This document shows positions 1 to 6,522 of a stretch of 8,531 bases of DNA, in pieces. Source of the DNA: an uncultured Candidatus Altimarinota bacterium (lineage in GTDB: Bacteria; Patescibacteriota; Gracilibacteria; CAIRYL01); contig CAMZLA010000051.1 in assembly GCA_947311665.1 (NCBI GenBank), forward strand, positions 1 through 8,531, read 5' to 3'. The notes below the pieces were generated by a model. That model did not search any database and had not been told where the DNA came from. It worked only from the letters and a program-made list of their open reading frames with translations. Every line of letters begins with the position of its first letter. Position 1 is the first letter of the stretch. The translations under genes were made by a program, and so were the position numbers.

Positions 1-1
1 A

Positions 2-424
2 AATTTACTCGTAATAGATGGTGGGAAAGGGCAACTTTCAAGCACTTGGGAAATATTAAAAAAATCGGAATATAGGAACAATATCACTATTTGCTCGCTT
101 GCAAAGCGAGAAGAAGAAGTATTTTCTATTGATGAAAATGGGAATATATATAAAACAGAAATAGAAAAAAAATCTGCAGAAGGAATGCTTCTGCAAAGAA
201 TAAGAGATGAAGCTCATAGATTTGCTATAACAAAAAATAGAGCAGGAAGGGAAAACATAGCCCAAAAATCTATTTTAGATGAAATTAAAGGAGTGGGAGG
301 AAAAACAAAAAAAATTCTGAAACAAAAATTTGGAGGCGTTGCAGGAATAAGAAACGCAACCGATGAAGAATTGTTGGAAGTAGTAAATGAAAAAATATTG
401 AAACGAATACGAGAAAAAATATAA
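2..424 (+). CDS. uvrC: UvrC, C-terminal 140 residues (excinuclease ABC subunit C, 5'-truncated by window edge)
   Basis: UvrC is the nuclease subunit of the UvrABC nucleotide-excision repair complex and cuts on both sides of a lesion. The frame is open from base 2 and ends in TAA, so only the C-terminal end is present and the true start lies outside the window. The fragment opens with LLVIDGGKGQL (residues 2-12), the RNase H-like endonuclease motif with its conserved Asp. An AKREEEVF-type segment follows, and then the hallmark DEAHRFAI with its conserved His. The last 55 or so residues match the tandem helix-hairpin-helix DNA-binding domain (S-LDEIKGVGGKTKK, then FGGVAGIRNATDEEL). All family landmarks expected in this part are intact. 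The gene converges on the minus-strand carboxypeptidase gene with a 14-base gap. An internal ATG at 185 is not a start, because it lies inside the conserved endonuclease domain. Confidence 0.95.
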   Translation, partial: NLLVIDGGKGQLSSTWEILKKSEYRNNITICSLAKREEEVFSIDENGNIYKTEIEKKSAEGMLLQRIRDEAHRFAITKNRAGRENIAQKSILDEIKGVGGKTKKILKQKFGGVAGIRNATDEELLEVVNEKILKRIREKI

Positions 425-432
425 TTATTCAG

Positions 433-467
433 ATATTTTTATAATTCTAATAATTTATATAAAATAT
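433..467. terminator. Possible AT-only bidirectional terminator between uvrC and dacA
   Basis: An imperfect inverted repeat (ATATTTTTATA at 433-443 against TATAAAATAT at 458-467) spans the convergent ends of uvrC and dacA. It overlaps the dacA stop codon and its last codons. The stem is all A/T with one bulge, so it is weak. The convergent position is the main argument. It could equally be chance in such AT-rich DNA. Confidence 0.22.
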
Positions 468-1287
468 TTTTTGCATCTTGATACCGATCTTCTGACCCTA
501 AAATAACAAGAAAATAATTTTTTGTTTCTCCTTTTATATATAATAACAAACACTGTCCAGCATTTTCTGTCGTTCCTGTTTTAATTCCATAAACAGAAAA
601 TTGAGTTCCCAATAATTTATTTGTATTTTTTAAATAATGTTCTACTTCTCCATCTATAGAAAAAACAGTTTCTTCTTGTGTTTGCACAATTTGTCTTATT
701 TTTTTATTTTGAAATAATACTTTTGCTAAAATAGCTAAATCATGACTTGAAGAATAATGATTTACACTATCTAATCCGTGAGGATTATTGAAATGAGTTT
801 TTTTTAAATAGAGTTTTTTTGCTTTTTCATTCATTTCGTTCACAAAACCATATACCGTTCCAGAGTGATAAACAGCGAGTGCGATAGCAGCATCGTTTCC
901 AGATCTCATCAATAACCCTTTTAAAAGATTTTCAATGGTTACCTGCTCTTTTTCTTTTAAATGCATACTTGAACCTCCTGTGAAGTTAGAACCTTTGGTA
1001 ATGGTTACAATTTCATTTAAATCATGATTTTCAATAATAATGAGGGCTGTCATCATTTTTGTAAGACTTGCCATTGGGAAAGAAATTTCTGATTGATATG
1101 AGAAAACAGGAGTCATTGATTTTTCTTCAAGCAAAAAAACAGAAGATGCAGAAAAATATGGACTTTTTTCCCAAACATTTTCCATGGGAGTAATAGAATA
1201 TTCTGGAATAGCAGAACTATTTAAAGATTCCAGACCTTTATCCCATATCCCTGTTCCAAACAATAATAGAAGAGTTGATAGCATCAT
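439..1287 (-). CDS. dacA: D-alanyl-D-alanine carboxypeptidase (peptidase S11, DacA/PBP5-like)
   Basis: This is a penicillin-binding-protein-type serine peptidase expected to remove the terminal D-Ala from peptidoglycan stem peptides outside the cytoplasmic membrane. The three active-site motifs of family S11 are all visible: SLTK (residues 74-77, nucleophile Ser74 and Lys77), SGN (129-131) and KTG (236-238). The supporting segment NNPHGLD (167-173) is also present. The 282-residue length covers the catalytic domain only. The C-terminal beta domain and amphipathic anchor of PBP5-type enzymes are missing. The N-terminus is a short hydrophobic run (about residues 3-14) without the usual basic residues, so export would rely on an atypical signal or anchor. 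The start is limited by an in-frame stop 7 bases upstream. Two ATGs sit side by side. AAGGTGA at 1301-1307 is the clearest Shine-Dalgarno site in the window. The gap to ftsQ is 2 bases, so the two genes are surely co-transcribed. Confidence 0.9.
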   Translation of the reverse strand: MMLSTLLLLFGTGIWDKGLESLNSSAIPEYSITPMENVWEKSPYFSASSVFLLEEKSMTPVFSYQSEISFPMASLTKMMTALIIIENHDLNEIVTITKGSNFTGGSSMHLKEKEQVTIENLLKGLLMRSGNDAAIALAVYHSGTVYGFVNEMNEKAKKLYLKKTHFNNPHGLDSVNHYSSSHDLAILAKVLFQNKKIRQIVQTQEETVFSIDGEVEHYLKNTNKLLGTQFSVYGIKTGTTENAGQCLLLYIKGETKNYFLVILGSEDRYQDAKNILYKLLEL

Positions 1288-1289
1288 AA

Positions 1290-2069
1290 TTATTTATAAA
1301 TCACCTTATTTTGAATTCGTAAATCGATATAGTCGAGGTATCCCAATAATATATTTTTTTTCTCCAGCATAACTTTCAATTTTTCAATTTGAATTGTTGT
1401 GTCATGCAAAAGGTATATCCAATAATCAACATCTTTTTCATCGGTAAAATGAACCTCTTGTGCATTTCTTAAATATGAGATTTTTACAATTTTTCTTTGA
1501 ATAACTTCTTCTAAAAGAGATTTCGATTCTAGTATTTTAGGAATTTGTTCTCCAGAATATACAATATCATAAAAATTTATTTTTTCTTTACGGGCTTCAA
1601 CATCTACAATTGTAGGAATATTGTCAATATTTCCAACAGGATATTCAAGAAAGATATTTTCTTTTGTAAGAAATCCAGAAAAAATAGTTTCTTTATTTTC
1701 TATAAAATAAACCCATTTTACAATCAATTCATCGGGATGAACTGTTACAATTAAAGATCTTGGGAAATTTTTTTCTATAGAAATTGAGTCTATTTCTTTA
1801 TATCTGTTTAAAATTTCTTTTTCTAGTGAGTGTGTAGAAAGAAGAAAAAGATTATAATCTTTTGCATATTCTAAAATTTGGAGAATTGAACCTTTTCGAA
1901 CATTTTCATCGTTTATAGAACGAGAGAGTGTTACTTCTTTTATTTGAAAAAAATAAAAAAAACTAGAAATCCCAATTCCAAGAATGGTTGCAGTAATAAT
2001 CCCCAACCACCATAAAAATCGTGATGAAGTTCTTGAAAAGAATTGTAATATTTTTTGAATAAATAGCAT
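1290..2069 (-). CDS. ftsQ: FtsQ/DivIB-like cell-division protein
   Basis: FtsQ is a bitopic membrane protein that links divisome subcomplexes (FtsL/FtsB and the septal synthase) at the septum. This 259-residue protein has the expected layout. A short basic cytoplasmic tail (to about residue 17) is followed by one transmembrane helix (about 18-41). A POTRA-like segment starts at FQIKEVTLSRS and runs to about residue 115, including the SIEKNFPRSLIVTVHP strand typical of the family. The C-terminal beta domain follows, ending in YIDLRIQNKVIYK, a tail typical of FtsQ (YIDLR...) proteins. It sits 12 bases after murE and 2 bases before dacA, a usual place for a dcw gene. The ATG is the only likely start, since a stop lies 13 bases upstream in frame. 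CAGG lies just before the ATG, too close for an ideal Shine-Dalgarno site. The assignment rests on architecture and motifs, since FtsQ sequences diverge strongly. Confidence 0.8.
   Translation of the reverse strand: MLFIQKILQFFSRTSSRFLWWLGIITATILGIGISSFFYFFQIKEVTLSRSINDENVRKGSILQILEYAKDYNLFLLSTHSLEKEILNRYKEIDSISIEKNFPRSLIVTVHPDELIVKWVYFIENKETIFSGFLTKENIFLEYPVGNIDNIPTIVDVEARKEKINFYDIVYSGEQIPKILESKSLLEEVIQRKIVKISYLRNAQEVHFTDEKDVDYWIYLLHDTTIQIEKLKVMLEKKNILLGYLDYIDLRIQNKVIYK
1301..1307 (-). promoter_or_regulatory. Shine-Dalgarno site of dacA, inside the end of ftsQ
   Basis: On the minus strand the bases read AAGGTGA, 13 bases before the first dacA ATG. The site lies within the last codons of ftsQ. 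It is a good anti-SD match with slightly long spacing. It supports the ATG pair at 1282-1287 and suggests translational linkage of ftsQ and dacA. Confidence 0.5.
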
Positions 2070-2081
2070 TACCTGATGAAA

Positions 2082-3440
2082 TTAATGAATTGATTTTTGT
2101 AACTCTTCTGCAACGACAACTCTATCATCCCATTTATGGGCTTTCCCATTTATAGTAAGCGTTTGTTCAGAACCTTTCCCTGTGATGAAAACAATATCAT
2201 TTTTTCTCGCTAATTGAAATATTTTTGCAATTCCTTTTCGACGGTCTTCGATAACAAATAAATTTTTATTTCGTATTTTCCCATATTTTTCTGCTGCAAT
2301 TGCAATTTCTTCACAAATAGGAGTTGGGTCATCTTCATAGGGATCAACATTTGAAACCATTACAATATCAGCTTTTTCTCCAACTATTTTCCCCATTATA
2401 GGAAGTTTTCTTTTATCTCTTCCTCCTCCTTCACCACCTAAAAGAATGAGAGAACGAGGAATTTCTTCCGGTTTTGCATTAGGATTTTCTTTTTTATAAT
2501 TTTCTATAATTCCCTGTCCTAATGTTGCAATAAAAGTCATAGATTTTTCTTCATGAGCATAATCTACAAAAACTGTAAAATTTTGTCCTTCATCAATTTT
2601 TTCCATTCGCCCTGGAATAATTTTTAAAGCATCGAATCCATTTTGAATTTCATTTGCCGATAATCCTAAATATTTTCCCATAGCAATAGCGAGCAATGCA
2701 TTTTCAACATTTTTATCTCCTCCTAAAAAAATAGAATATTTTTCATCTCCAACAGAAAAAAATGTTTTATCTGATGTCATGGTTATTATGCTGGCATTGA
2801 ATTGTTTTTTTATATCTAATGTGTCTTTATTTTTAAGTTTGTTAGCATTTTGTAATGAAACTAGAAATTTATTTTTTATATCTTCTTCTAGAAACTCATG
2901 AGAATATTCATTGTCTGCATTTACAATAATAACTTCTGCTTTTTGTTGGTGTAACTGATGAAAAAATTTCTTTTTTGTATTTTTATATTCTTCAAAAGAA
3001 TTGTTATGAGACGGTAAATGTTCTGGTGAAAGATTGGTAAACATTCCTGCAAAAAAATAAATAGCATCGTTTCTATGCTGTTTTATTCCTTCACTACTCA
3101 CTTCAATAACAACTGCTTCACAATTTTCTTTTACCATATCTGCAAAATATTTTTGCATAAGCCAACCATTTGGCATTGTCATATGGCTCATGTTCATTTC
3201 TTCTCTATCCCCTATTCTAATATTTGCAGTTCCTACGAGTCCACATTTAATATTATTTGTTTGCAAGACAGACCAAACAAAATTTGCCGATGTACTTTTC
3301 CCTTTTGTTCCAGTTATTCCAATAACTTTTAATTTTTTTGATGGATTTCCATAATATTGTGCTGCCAAAAAATTTTGAACTGCATGATATTGCAGAATAA
3401 TTTTTTCTGGAATAAATGATTTAATAATTTTTTTTAGCAT
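2082..3440 (-). CDS. murE: MurE-type Mur ligase (UDP-MurNAc-peptide synthetase) lacking the N-terminal UDP-binding domain
   Basis: ATP-dependent amide ligase of the Mur family, expected to add the third amino acid of the peptidoglycan stem peptide in the cytoplasm. Visible motifs in order: P-loop GITGTKGKST (41-50), EVSSEG (113-118), FTNLSPEHL (134-142), GRMEKI (277-282), VDYAH (292-296), GGEGGGRDKRKLPIMG (335-350), NVDPYEDDP (364-372), EDRRKGI (398-404) and GKGSEQ (421-426). This order and wording fit MurE better than MurC, MurD or MurF. The protein is 452 residues long and its P-loop comes at residue 41, whereas classical MurE carries about 100 residues before it. The N-terminal UDP-sugar-binding domain is therefore reduced or absent. 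The E. coli DNPR motif that holds meso-diaminopimelate aligns with VDPY, and the GKGHE motif reads GKGSE, so substrate choice may differ. No Shine-Dalgarno site is visible. A TATAAC hexamer lies 12 bases before the ATG. Confidence 0.88.
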   Translation of the reverse strand: MLKKIIKSFIPEKIILQYHAVQNFLAAQYYGNPSKKLKVIGITGTKGKSTSANFVWSVLQTNNIKCGLVGTANIRIGDREEMNMSHMTMPNGWLMQKYFADMVKENCEAVVIEVSSEGIKQHRNDAIYFFAGMFTNLSPEHLPSHNNSFEEYKNTKKKFFHQLHQQKAEVIIVNADNEYSHEFLEEDIKNKFLVSLQNANKLKNKDTLDIKKQFNASIITMTSDKTFFSVGDEKYSIFLGGDKNVENALLAIAMGKYLGLSANEIQNGFDALKIIPGRMEKIDEGQNFTVFVDYAHEEKSMTFIATLGQGIIENYKKENPNAKPEEIPRSLILLGGEGGGRDKRKLPIMGKIVGEKADIVMVSNVDPYEDDPTPICEEIAIAAEKYGKIRNKNLFVIEDRRKGIAKIFQLARKNDIVFITGKGSEQTLTINGKAHKWDDRVVVAEELQKSIH

Positions 3441-3452
3441 AGAAATTAATAA

Positions 3453-3487
3453 GTTATAGAAAGAACAGAAAGAATATTATAATTATA
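3453..3487 (-). promoter_or_regulatory. Candidate promoter elements upstream of murE (tandem TATAAT and a TATAAC)
   Basis: Two abutting TATAAT hexamers (3476-3481 and 3482-3487) and one TATAAC (3453-3458) lie on the minus strand just before murE. The TATAAC would give an almost leaderless murE transcript. No convincing -35 box is seen at 16-18 bases. They overlap the end of the frame-restored nuclease gene. In DNA this AT-rich, such hexamers can occur by chance. Confidence 0.28.
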
Positions 3488-3593
3488 ATTTATTAAAAAA
3501 AAGTTGTTCTGCTTTTTTTATCTGTTTTTGAAAATCTTTTTTAGATGGAATATACATTTCATATGCACTTGCAAAAATTTGATTGTTTTTTTT
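3483..3593 (-). pseudogene. Frameshifted 3' end of the YhcG-family nuclease gene
   Basis: The annotated nuclease frame leaves an A8 run (T8 at 3586-3593 on the plus strand) and soon stops at TGA with an unrelated tail, SNFCKCI. If one A of that run is skipped, the frame continues as NNQIFASAYEMYIPSKK and on for 34 residues to a TAA at 3483-3485. The restored segment fits the C-terminus usual in the YhcG/DUF1016 family (LPE..NKQIFAS.Y..YLPS). The complete protein would be 360 residues. Possible causes are an assembly indel in the homopolymer, a genuine disabling mutation, or transcriptional slippage on A8. A simple -1 ribosomal shift would not give the right frame. Confidence 0.75.
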
Positions 3594-4566
3594 CTGGAAG
3601 AGTTATTTCAACCAATGTATTATTTTTTTCTTTACATAAAACAATTCCAATTGTTTTATTTTCTTCTGATGTTTTTACAAATCTATAATAATAATTGACA
3701 TACATTTGCATTTGTCCTAAATCTTGATGAGTTACTTCTCCAATTTTCAAATCAATAATTACAAAACATTTTAATAATCGATTATAAAAGACAAGATCAA
3801 CAAAAAAATGTTTCTCATCAAAAGTAAATCGTTTTTGCCTTCCTATAAATGCAAATCCTTTTCCTAATTCTAATAAGAAATGTTCAATATTATCAATAAT
3901 AGATTGTTCAATCTTATTTTCTGAATATTTTGTATCTGCTTCAAGACCTAAAAACTCTAATACATATGGGTCTTTTATAATATCTTTAGGATTTTCTGGT
4001 AAATAATATTTTTTCAAATTATCCTCTAAAACTTCTTTTTTATCACTACTTAATGCAATCCTTTCAAATAAAGCAGAATTAAATTGTCTTTTCAATTCTC
4101 GTAACGACCAATTATTAATTTCTGATTCTTTTTCATAAAAATTTCGTTCTGCTTTATTTAATCTCATTAAAAAAACATAATGAGACCAGCTAAGAGTAAA
4201 TACCTTTTTTACACATTGTGATATTTCTATCTTTTTGGGAGTAATTGTTTTATTTTCTAAATACGAAGACAGTGTATTCGTATTTATATTTCTATACACA
4301 AGATAAAATTGCCTCATTAATTCTAAATTTCTTTTAGTAAACCCCCTTCCAAATTCTTTTGTTAGTTGAAGAGATAACTCATGTAAAGTTTTTTTACTAT
4401 ACTCTGCACGCTCTTTTCCTTTTTGTTCATATTCTACAATTATTTCACCTATTTTAAAATAGGTAAAAACCATTGTAGTATTTACTGTTTGTACAATAGA
4501 TTTCCTTGATTCCTCTAAAAGAAATTTTATCTGAGGAAATATTTTTTTTTGTAAAGAATTTTCCAT
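3559..4566 (-). CDS. YhcG/DUF1016-family PDDEXK nuclease domain protein, C-terminus frameshifted
   Basis: The 335-residue reading frame matches the YhcG (DUF1016) family. These proteins have a helical N-terminal domain and a C-terminal restriction-endonuclease-like PDDEXK domain, and are often found near restriction-modification or mobile genes. The N-terminal part (about 10-170) has the family landmarks YFKIGEIIVEYEQ, GRGFTKRNLELMRQFY and LSWSHYVFLMRL. The C-terminal domain contains GKGFAFIGRQKRF (235-247), VDLVFYN (256-262, Asp257), FVIIDLKIG (268-276, Asp272 and Lys274) and GQMQMYVNYYYR (284-295). The catalytic acidic residues and Lys are thus kept. The last residues diverge because of a one-base shift at the A8 run (see the entry at 3483-3593). 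The gene lies inside a division/cell-wall cluster, 34 bases after the membrane-protein gene. It has no clear Shine-Dalgarno site but a TATAAT at 4579-4584. The true biological role of the family is not settled. It may be a recent insertion. Confidence 0.85.
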   Translation of the reverse strand: MENSLQKKIFPQIKFLLEESRKSIVQTVNTTMVFTYFKIGEIIVEYEQKGKERAEYSKKTLHELSLQLTKEFGRGFTKRNLELMRQFYLVYRNINTNTLSSYLENKTITPKKIEISQCVKKVFTLSWSHYVFLMRLNKAERNFYEKESEINNWSLRELKRQFNSALFERIALSSDKKEVLEDNLKKYYLPENPKDIIKDPYVLEFLGLEADTKYSENKIEQSIIDNIEHFLLELGKGFAFIGRQKRFTFDEKHFFVDLVFYNRLLKCFVIIDLKIGEVTHQDLGQMQMYVNYYYRFVKTSEENKTIGIVLCKEKNNTLVEITLPEKKQSNFCKCI

Positions 4567-4578
4567 ATATTAAATATT

Positions 4579-4584
4579 ATTATA
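4579..4584 (-). promoter_or_regulatory. Candidate -10 box (TATAAT) of the YhcG-family gene
   Basis: A consensus TATAAT on the minus strand ends 12 bases before the ATG at 4566. It would give a leader of only about 5 bases. No -35 match is seen. It would allow the nuclease gene to be transcribed apart from the surrounding operon. Confidence 0.25.
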
Positions 4585-4600
4585 TTAAATTTATTTTTTT

Positions 4601-5218
4601 CTACTCCTCTCCATCTTCATCTTCTTTCACATCAGCATAGAGCAGAACAGAAAAGATGAGAACCAGAGCGGGAAGAGCAAAGAAAATTCCATAATATTTT
4701 ACAAATTGAATACTTAAAAAAGAATCAGACATCATGGCATCTAATATATGACGAGCAGGATCGAACCCAATAACACTCCACCCAGAAAGTAATAATAATA
4801 TTACATTTACAAAAAGAAGAGAAAATGAAAGAGAAATTATTCCAAAAAGAAACATGTTTCCAACATTACTCCCATTTTCTTTTGCTTCAATTTCAAAAAA
4901 AGAAATACGAACAAGAGTAATCCACGCCAATAAAAAAATAATAATTTTAATCCCAACTACTATATGCAAAGAAGAAAGCTGTTGTGATAGTGTTACTGTT
5001 CCTGCAATAGCATTATCTTTTATGAGTGCAATACTTAAATTTGGAAAAAGAGATGGAATAAAAATACTAAAAACATCAGCAACAAAAAATGCTGGATAAA
5101 TAGAAAGTAATGCTTTTATTGTTTTACTCTCTCCCACAATAAACCCATAAAGAGCAACAATGAACAAACTTGCTGCTATTAAAAAATCCCAAGTAGGGGT
5201 AACGGTGAAAAAATCCAT
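4601..5218 (-). CDS. Five-helix membrane protein, possibly CvpA-like, in the ftsI position
   Basis: I do not recognise this 205-residue protein with certainty. Five hydrophobic helices are readable at about 10-29, 35-58, 85-107, 121-145 and 172-195, followed by an acidic tail (DVKEDEDGEE, 196-205). The first two helices and the link between them (D11, then ALYGFIVGESKTIKALLSIYPAFF) resemble the CvpA family pattern of an Asp at the start of helix 1, a G-F-x-x-G turn, a polar stretch and a second helix. This resemblance is by eye only. No catalytic motif is visible, and it has none of the SxxK, SxN or KTG motifs of FtsI. It follows the ftsL-like gene by 54 bases, where ftsI normally sits in dcw clusters, so a role in envelope growth or division is a reasonable inference. 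The ATG at 5218 fits, placing the first helix near the N-terminus. Confidence 0.7.
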   Translation of the reverse strand: MDFFTVTPTWDFLIAASLFIVALYGFIVGESKTIKALLSIYPAFFVADVFSIFIPSLFPNLSIALIKDNAIAGTVTLSQQLSSLHIVVGIKIIIFLLAWITLVRISFFEIEAKENGSNVGNMFLFGIISLSFSLLFVNVILLLLSGWSVIGFDPARHILDAMMSDSFLSIQFVKYYGIFFALPALVLIFSVLLYADVKEDEDGEE

Positions 5219-5272
5219 ATAAAAAGTTGAAAACAGATATAATTTTTTTCCTTCTCACTCACTAATATTACT

Positions 5273-5509
5273 CTACTCCAAAGCGCCCAAATCTGCAATT
5301 TCCATTTCTAGTGTTTCTATTTCAAAAAGCAGAGCCGAGCGTTCTTCTTGAATCTGCTTTAATTGGTATCCATTTGTTGCATTTTGATTATGATATCGTA
5401 ACGAAAAAAATGTTAAAATGAGAGCAAGAAAAGTAAGAGTCATTGCAATGAGAAGTGTTCCTTTTTGCAATTGTATAGAGGTTCGTTTTTCTGGATTTCT
5501 ATGAGACAT
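5273..5509 (-). CDS. ftsL: FtsL/DivIC-like small bitopic division protein
   Basis: This 78-residue protein has a basic, polar N-terminal tail (to about 16), a single transmembrane helix (about 19-37) and a heptad-rich segment (about 48-74, YQLKQIQEERSALLFEIETL) likely to form a coiled coil outside the membrane. That is the layout of FtsL/FtsB/DivIC, septum proteins that pair through coiled coils and bind FtsQ. Its position directly after rsmH (19-base gap) is the classical ftsL position in dcw operons. It is short for the family. The frame stops at TAG and would run five more codons to a TGA, so the end may have been trimmed by mutation. No Shine-Dalgarno site is seen. TATAAT ends 8 bases before the ATG. 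The gene name rests mainly on architecture and position, since sequence identity in this family is low. Confidence 0.72.
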   Translation of the reverse strand: MSHRNPEKRTSIQLQKGTLLIAMTLTFLALILTFFSLRYHNQNATNGYQLKQIQEERSALLFEIETLEMEIADLGALE

Positions 5510-5517
5510 ATAAAAGA

Positions 5518-5523
5518 ATTATA
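5518..5523 (-). promoter_or_regulatory. Candidate -10 box (TATAAT) of ftsL, giving a leaderless transcript
   Basis: A consensus TATAAT on the minus strand is separated by exactly 8 bases from the ftsL ATG, so initiation 6-8 bases downstream would begin at or next to the start codon. It lies in the 19-base gap and overlaps the end region of rsmH. No -35 match was found. Confidence 0.28.
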
Positions 5524-5528
5524 TTTTT

Positions 5529-6515
5529 TTATAAAAGTTTTTCTACCACTCGCATTTTAGCACTTCTACTTCGTGGGTTTTTTTCTATTTCAACCGATGA
5601 AGGAGTAAAAGGTTTTTTTGTAATTCGCCGTAAAGAATATTTATTATTTTCAGATTCTGATGGAATTGCATATTTATTTATTTTTTCTTTAGAAATATAC
5701 TCCTCAAAACATTTTTTTACAATTCTATCTTCTAAAGAATGAAAAGAAATAACGGCTAATCGTCCTCCTTTTTTTAAAATTTTTATAGCCTGATGAAGGG
5801 CTTTTTCCAATACATCAAGCTCTCTATTTACGGCAATTCGTAATGCTTGAAAAACAAGAGCTGCCGCATTTCCAGCCGATTCTTTAGACTTTCCTCCTCC
5901 TTTTTTCCACGATTTTTTTTTCCATGGTTTTACTTTCTCAATAAATTCTGCAAGCTGAACAGTTGTTAAAAATGGATTTATTTCTCGCTCTTCTACAATT
6001 TTTTTTGACAATAGATATGCATATTTTTCCTCTCCGTAATCGGTAAATATTTCACACAATTTTTCTTGAGACCATTCATTAATAATAATTTCTGCCGTTA
6101 ATTCATTTTCTGGATTCATTCGCATATCTAAAGGAGCTTCAAATCGGAATGAAAAACCTCTTTTTCCATCATCAAATTGAAGAGAAGAGACTCCAATATC
6201 AAAAAGAATAGAAGTAGGTTCAATTTTTTTTTCATCGGTAACTTGCTGTAATGTTTCAAAATTTTGTGGAATAATTTCAAAACGATTTGAATATTTTTGC
6301 AGTCTTTCTTGTGCAATTTTTCGAGCAAAAGGATCTTGATCAAAACCAAAAAGTTGTAAATTTTTATTGTGTGATAAATAATATTCGGCATGTCCGCCCA
6401 TTCCGAGAGTGGCATCTATATGAACTGATGAATTGTTTATATGCAACATTTCAAACGATTCTTCTAAAAGAATTGATGCATGAATTTCTGATATTTTTTT
6501 TTCTTTTTTCGTCAC
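5529..6515 (-). CDS. rsmH: RsmH (MraW), 16S rRNA (cytosine-1402 N4)-methyltransferase
   Basis: RsmH transfers a methyl group from S-adenosylmethionine to N4 of C1402 in the 16S rRNA decoding site. The 328 residues hold the family motifs: HASILLEE near the start (12-19), SAM-binding DATLGMGGHA (34-43), FGFDQD (56-61), ILFDIGVSSLQ (103-113), GFSFR..APLDMRM (120-133), FQALRIAVN (222-230) and SFHSLEDRIVK (257-267), ending with the NPRSRSAKMRVVEK tail. A Lys/Gly-rich stretch (198-213, WKKKSWKKGGGKSKES) precedes FQALRI, and the usual PATR motif there is replaced by NAAALV. The start is a GTG. It is the only suitable codon before HASILLEE, since the next in-frame ATG is residue 23. No Shine-Dalgarno site is visible, and a TATATT lies 7 bases upstream of the GTG. 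It is the first gene of the division cluster. The usual mraZ upstream is absent. Confidence 0.95.
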   Translation of the reverse strand: MTKKEKKISEIHASILLEESFEMLHINNSSVHIDATLGMGGHAEYYLSHNKNLQLFGFDQDPFARKIAQERLQKYSNRFEIIPQNFETLQQVTDEKKIEPTSILFDIGVSSLQFDDGKRGFSFRFEAPLDMRMNPENELTAEIIINEWSQEKLCEIFTDYGEEKYAYLLSKKIVEEREINPFLTTVQLAEFIEKVKPWKKKSWKKGGGKSKESAGNAAALVFQALRIAVNRELDVLEKALHQAIKILKKGGRLAVISFHSLEDRIVKKCFEEYISKEKINKYAIPSESENNKYSLRRITKKPFTPSSVEIEKNPRSRSAKMRVVEKLL

Positions 6516-6522
6516 GATGAAT

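Noticed and set aside
3586..3593. Programmed -1 ribosomal frameshift at the A8 run of the nuclease gene
   Set aside because: A -1 shift gives the frame T-I-K-F-L-Q, which is not family-like. The family-like frame needs +1 (one base skipped or one A lost). No stem-loop stimulator was recognised.
3504..3698. Plus-strand open frame of 64 codons opposite the nuclease gene
   Set aside because: It is a shadow of the minus-strand gene, with a Phe/Tyr-rich, low-complexity product and no start signal.
3487..4595. AATTTATT repeats on both sides of the nuclease gene (3487-3494 and 4588-4595) as a target-site duplication
   Set aside because: The repeat is only 8 bases of pure A/T and does not extend. 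No terminal inverted repeats or transposase are present. Chance is likely in this base composition.
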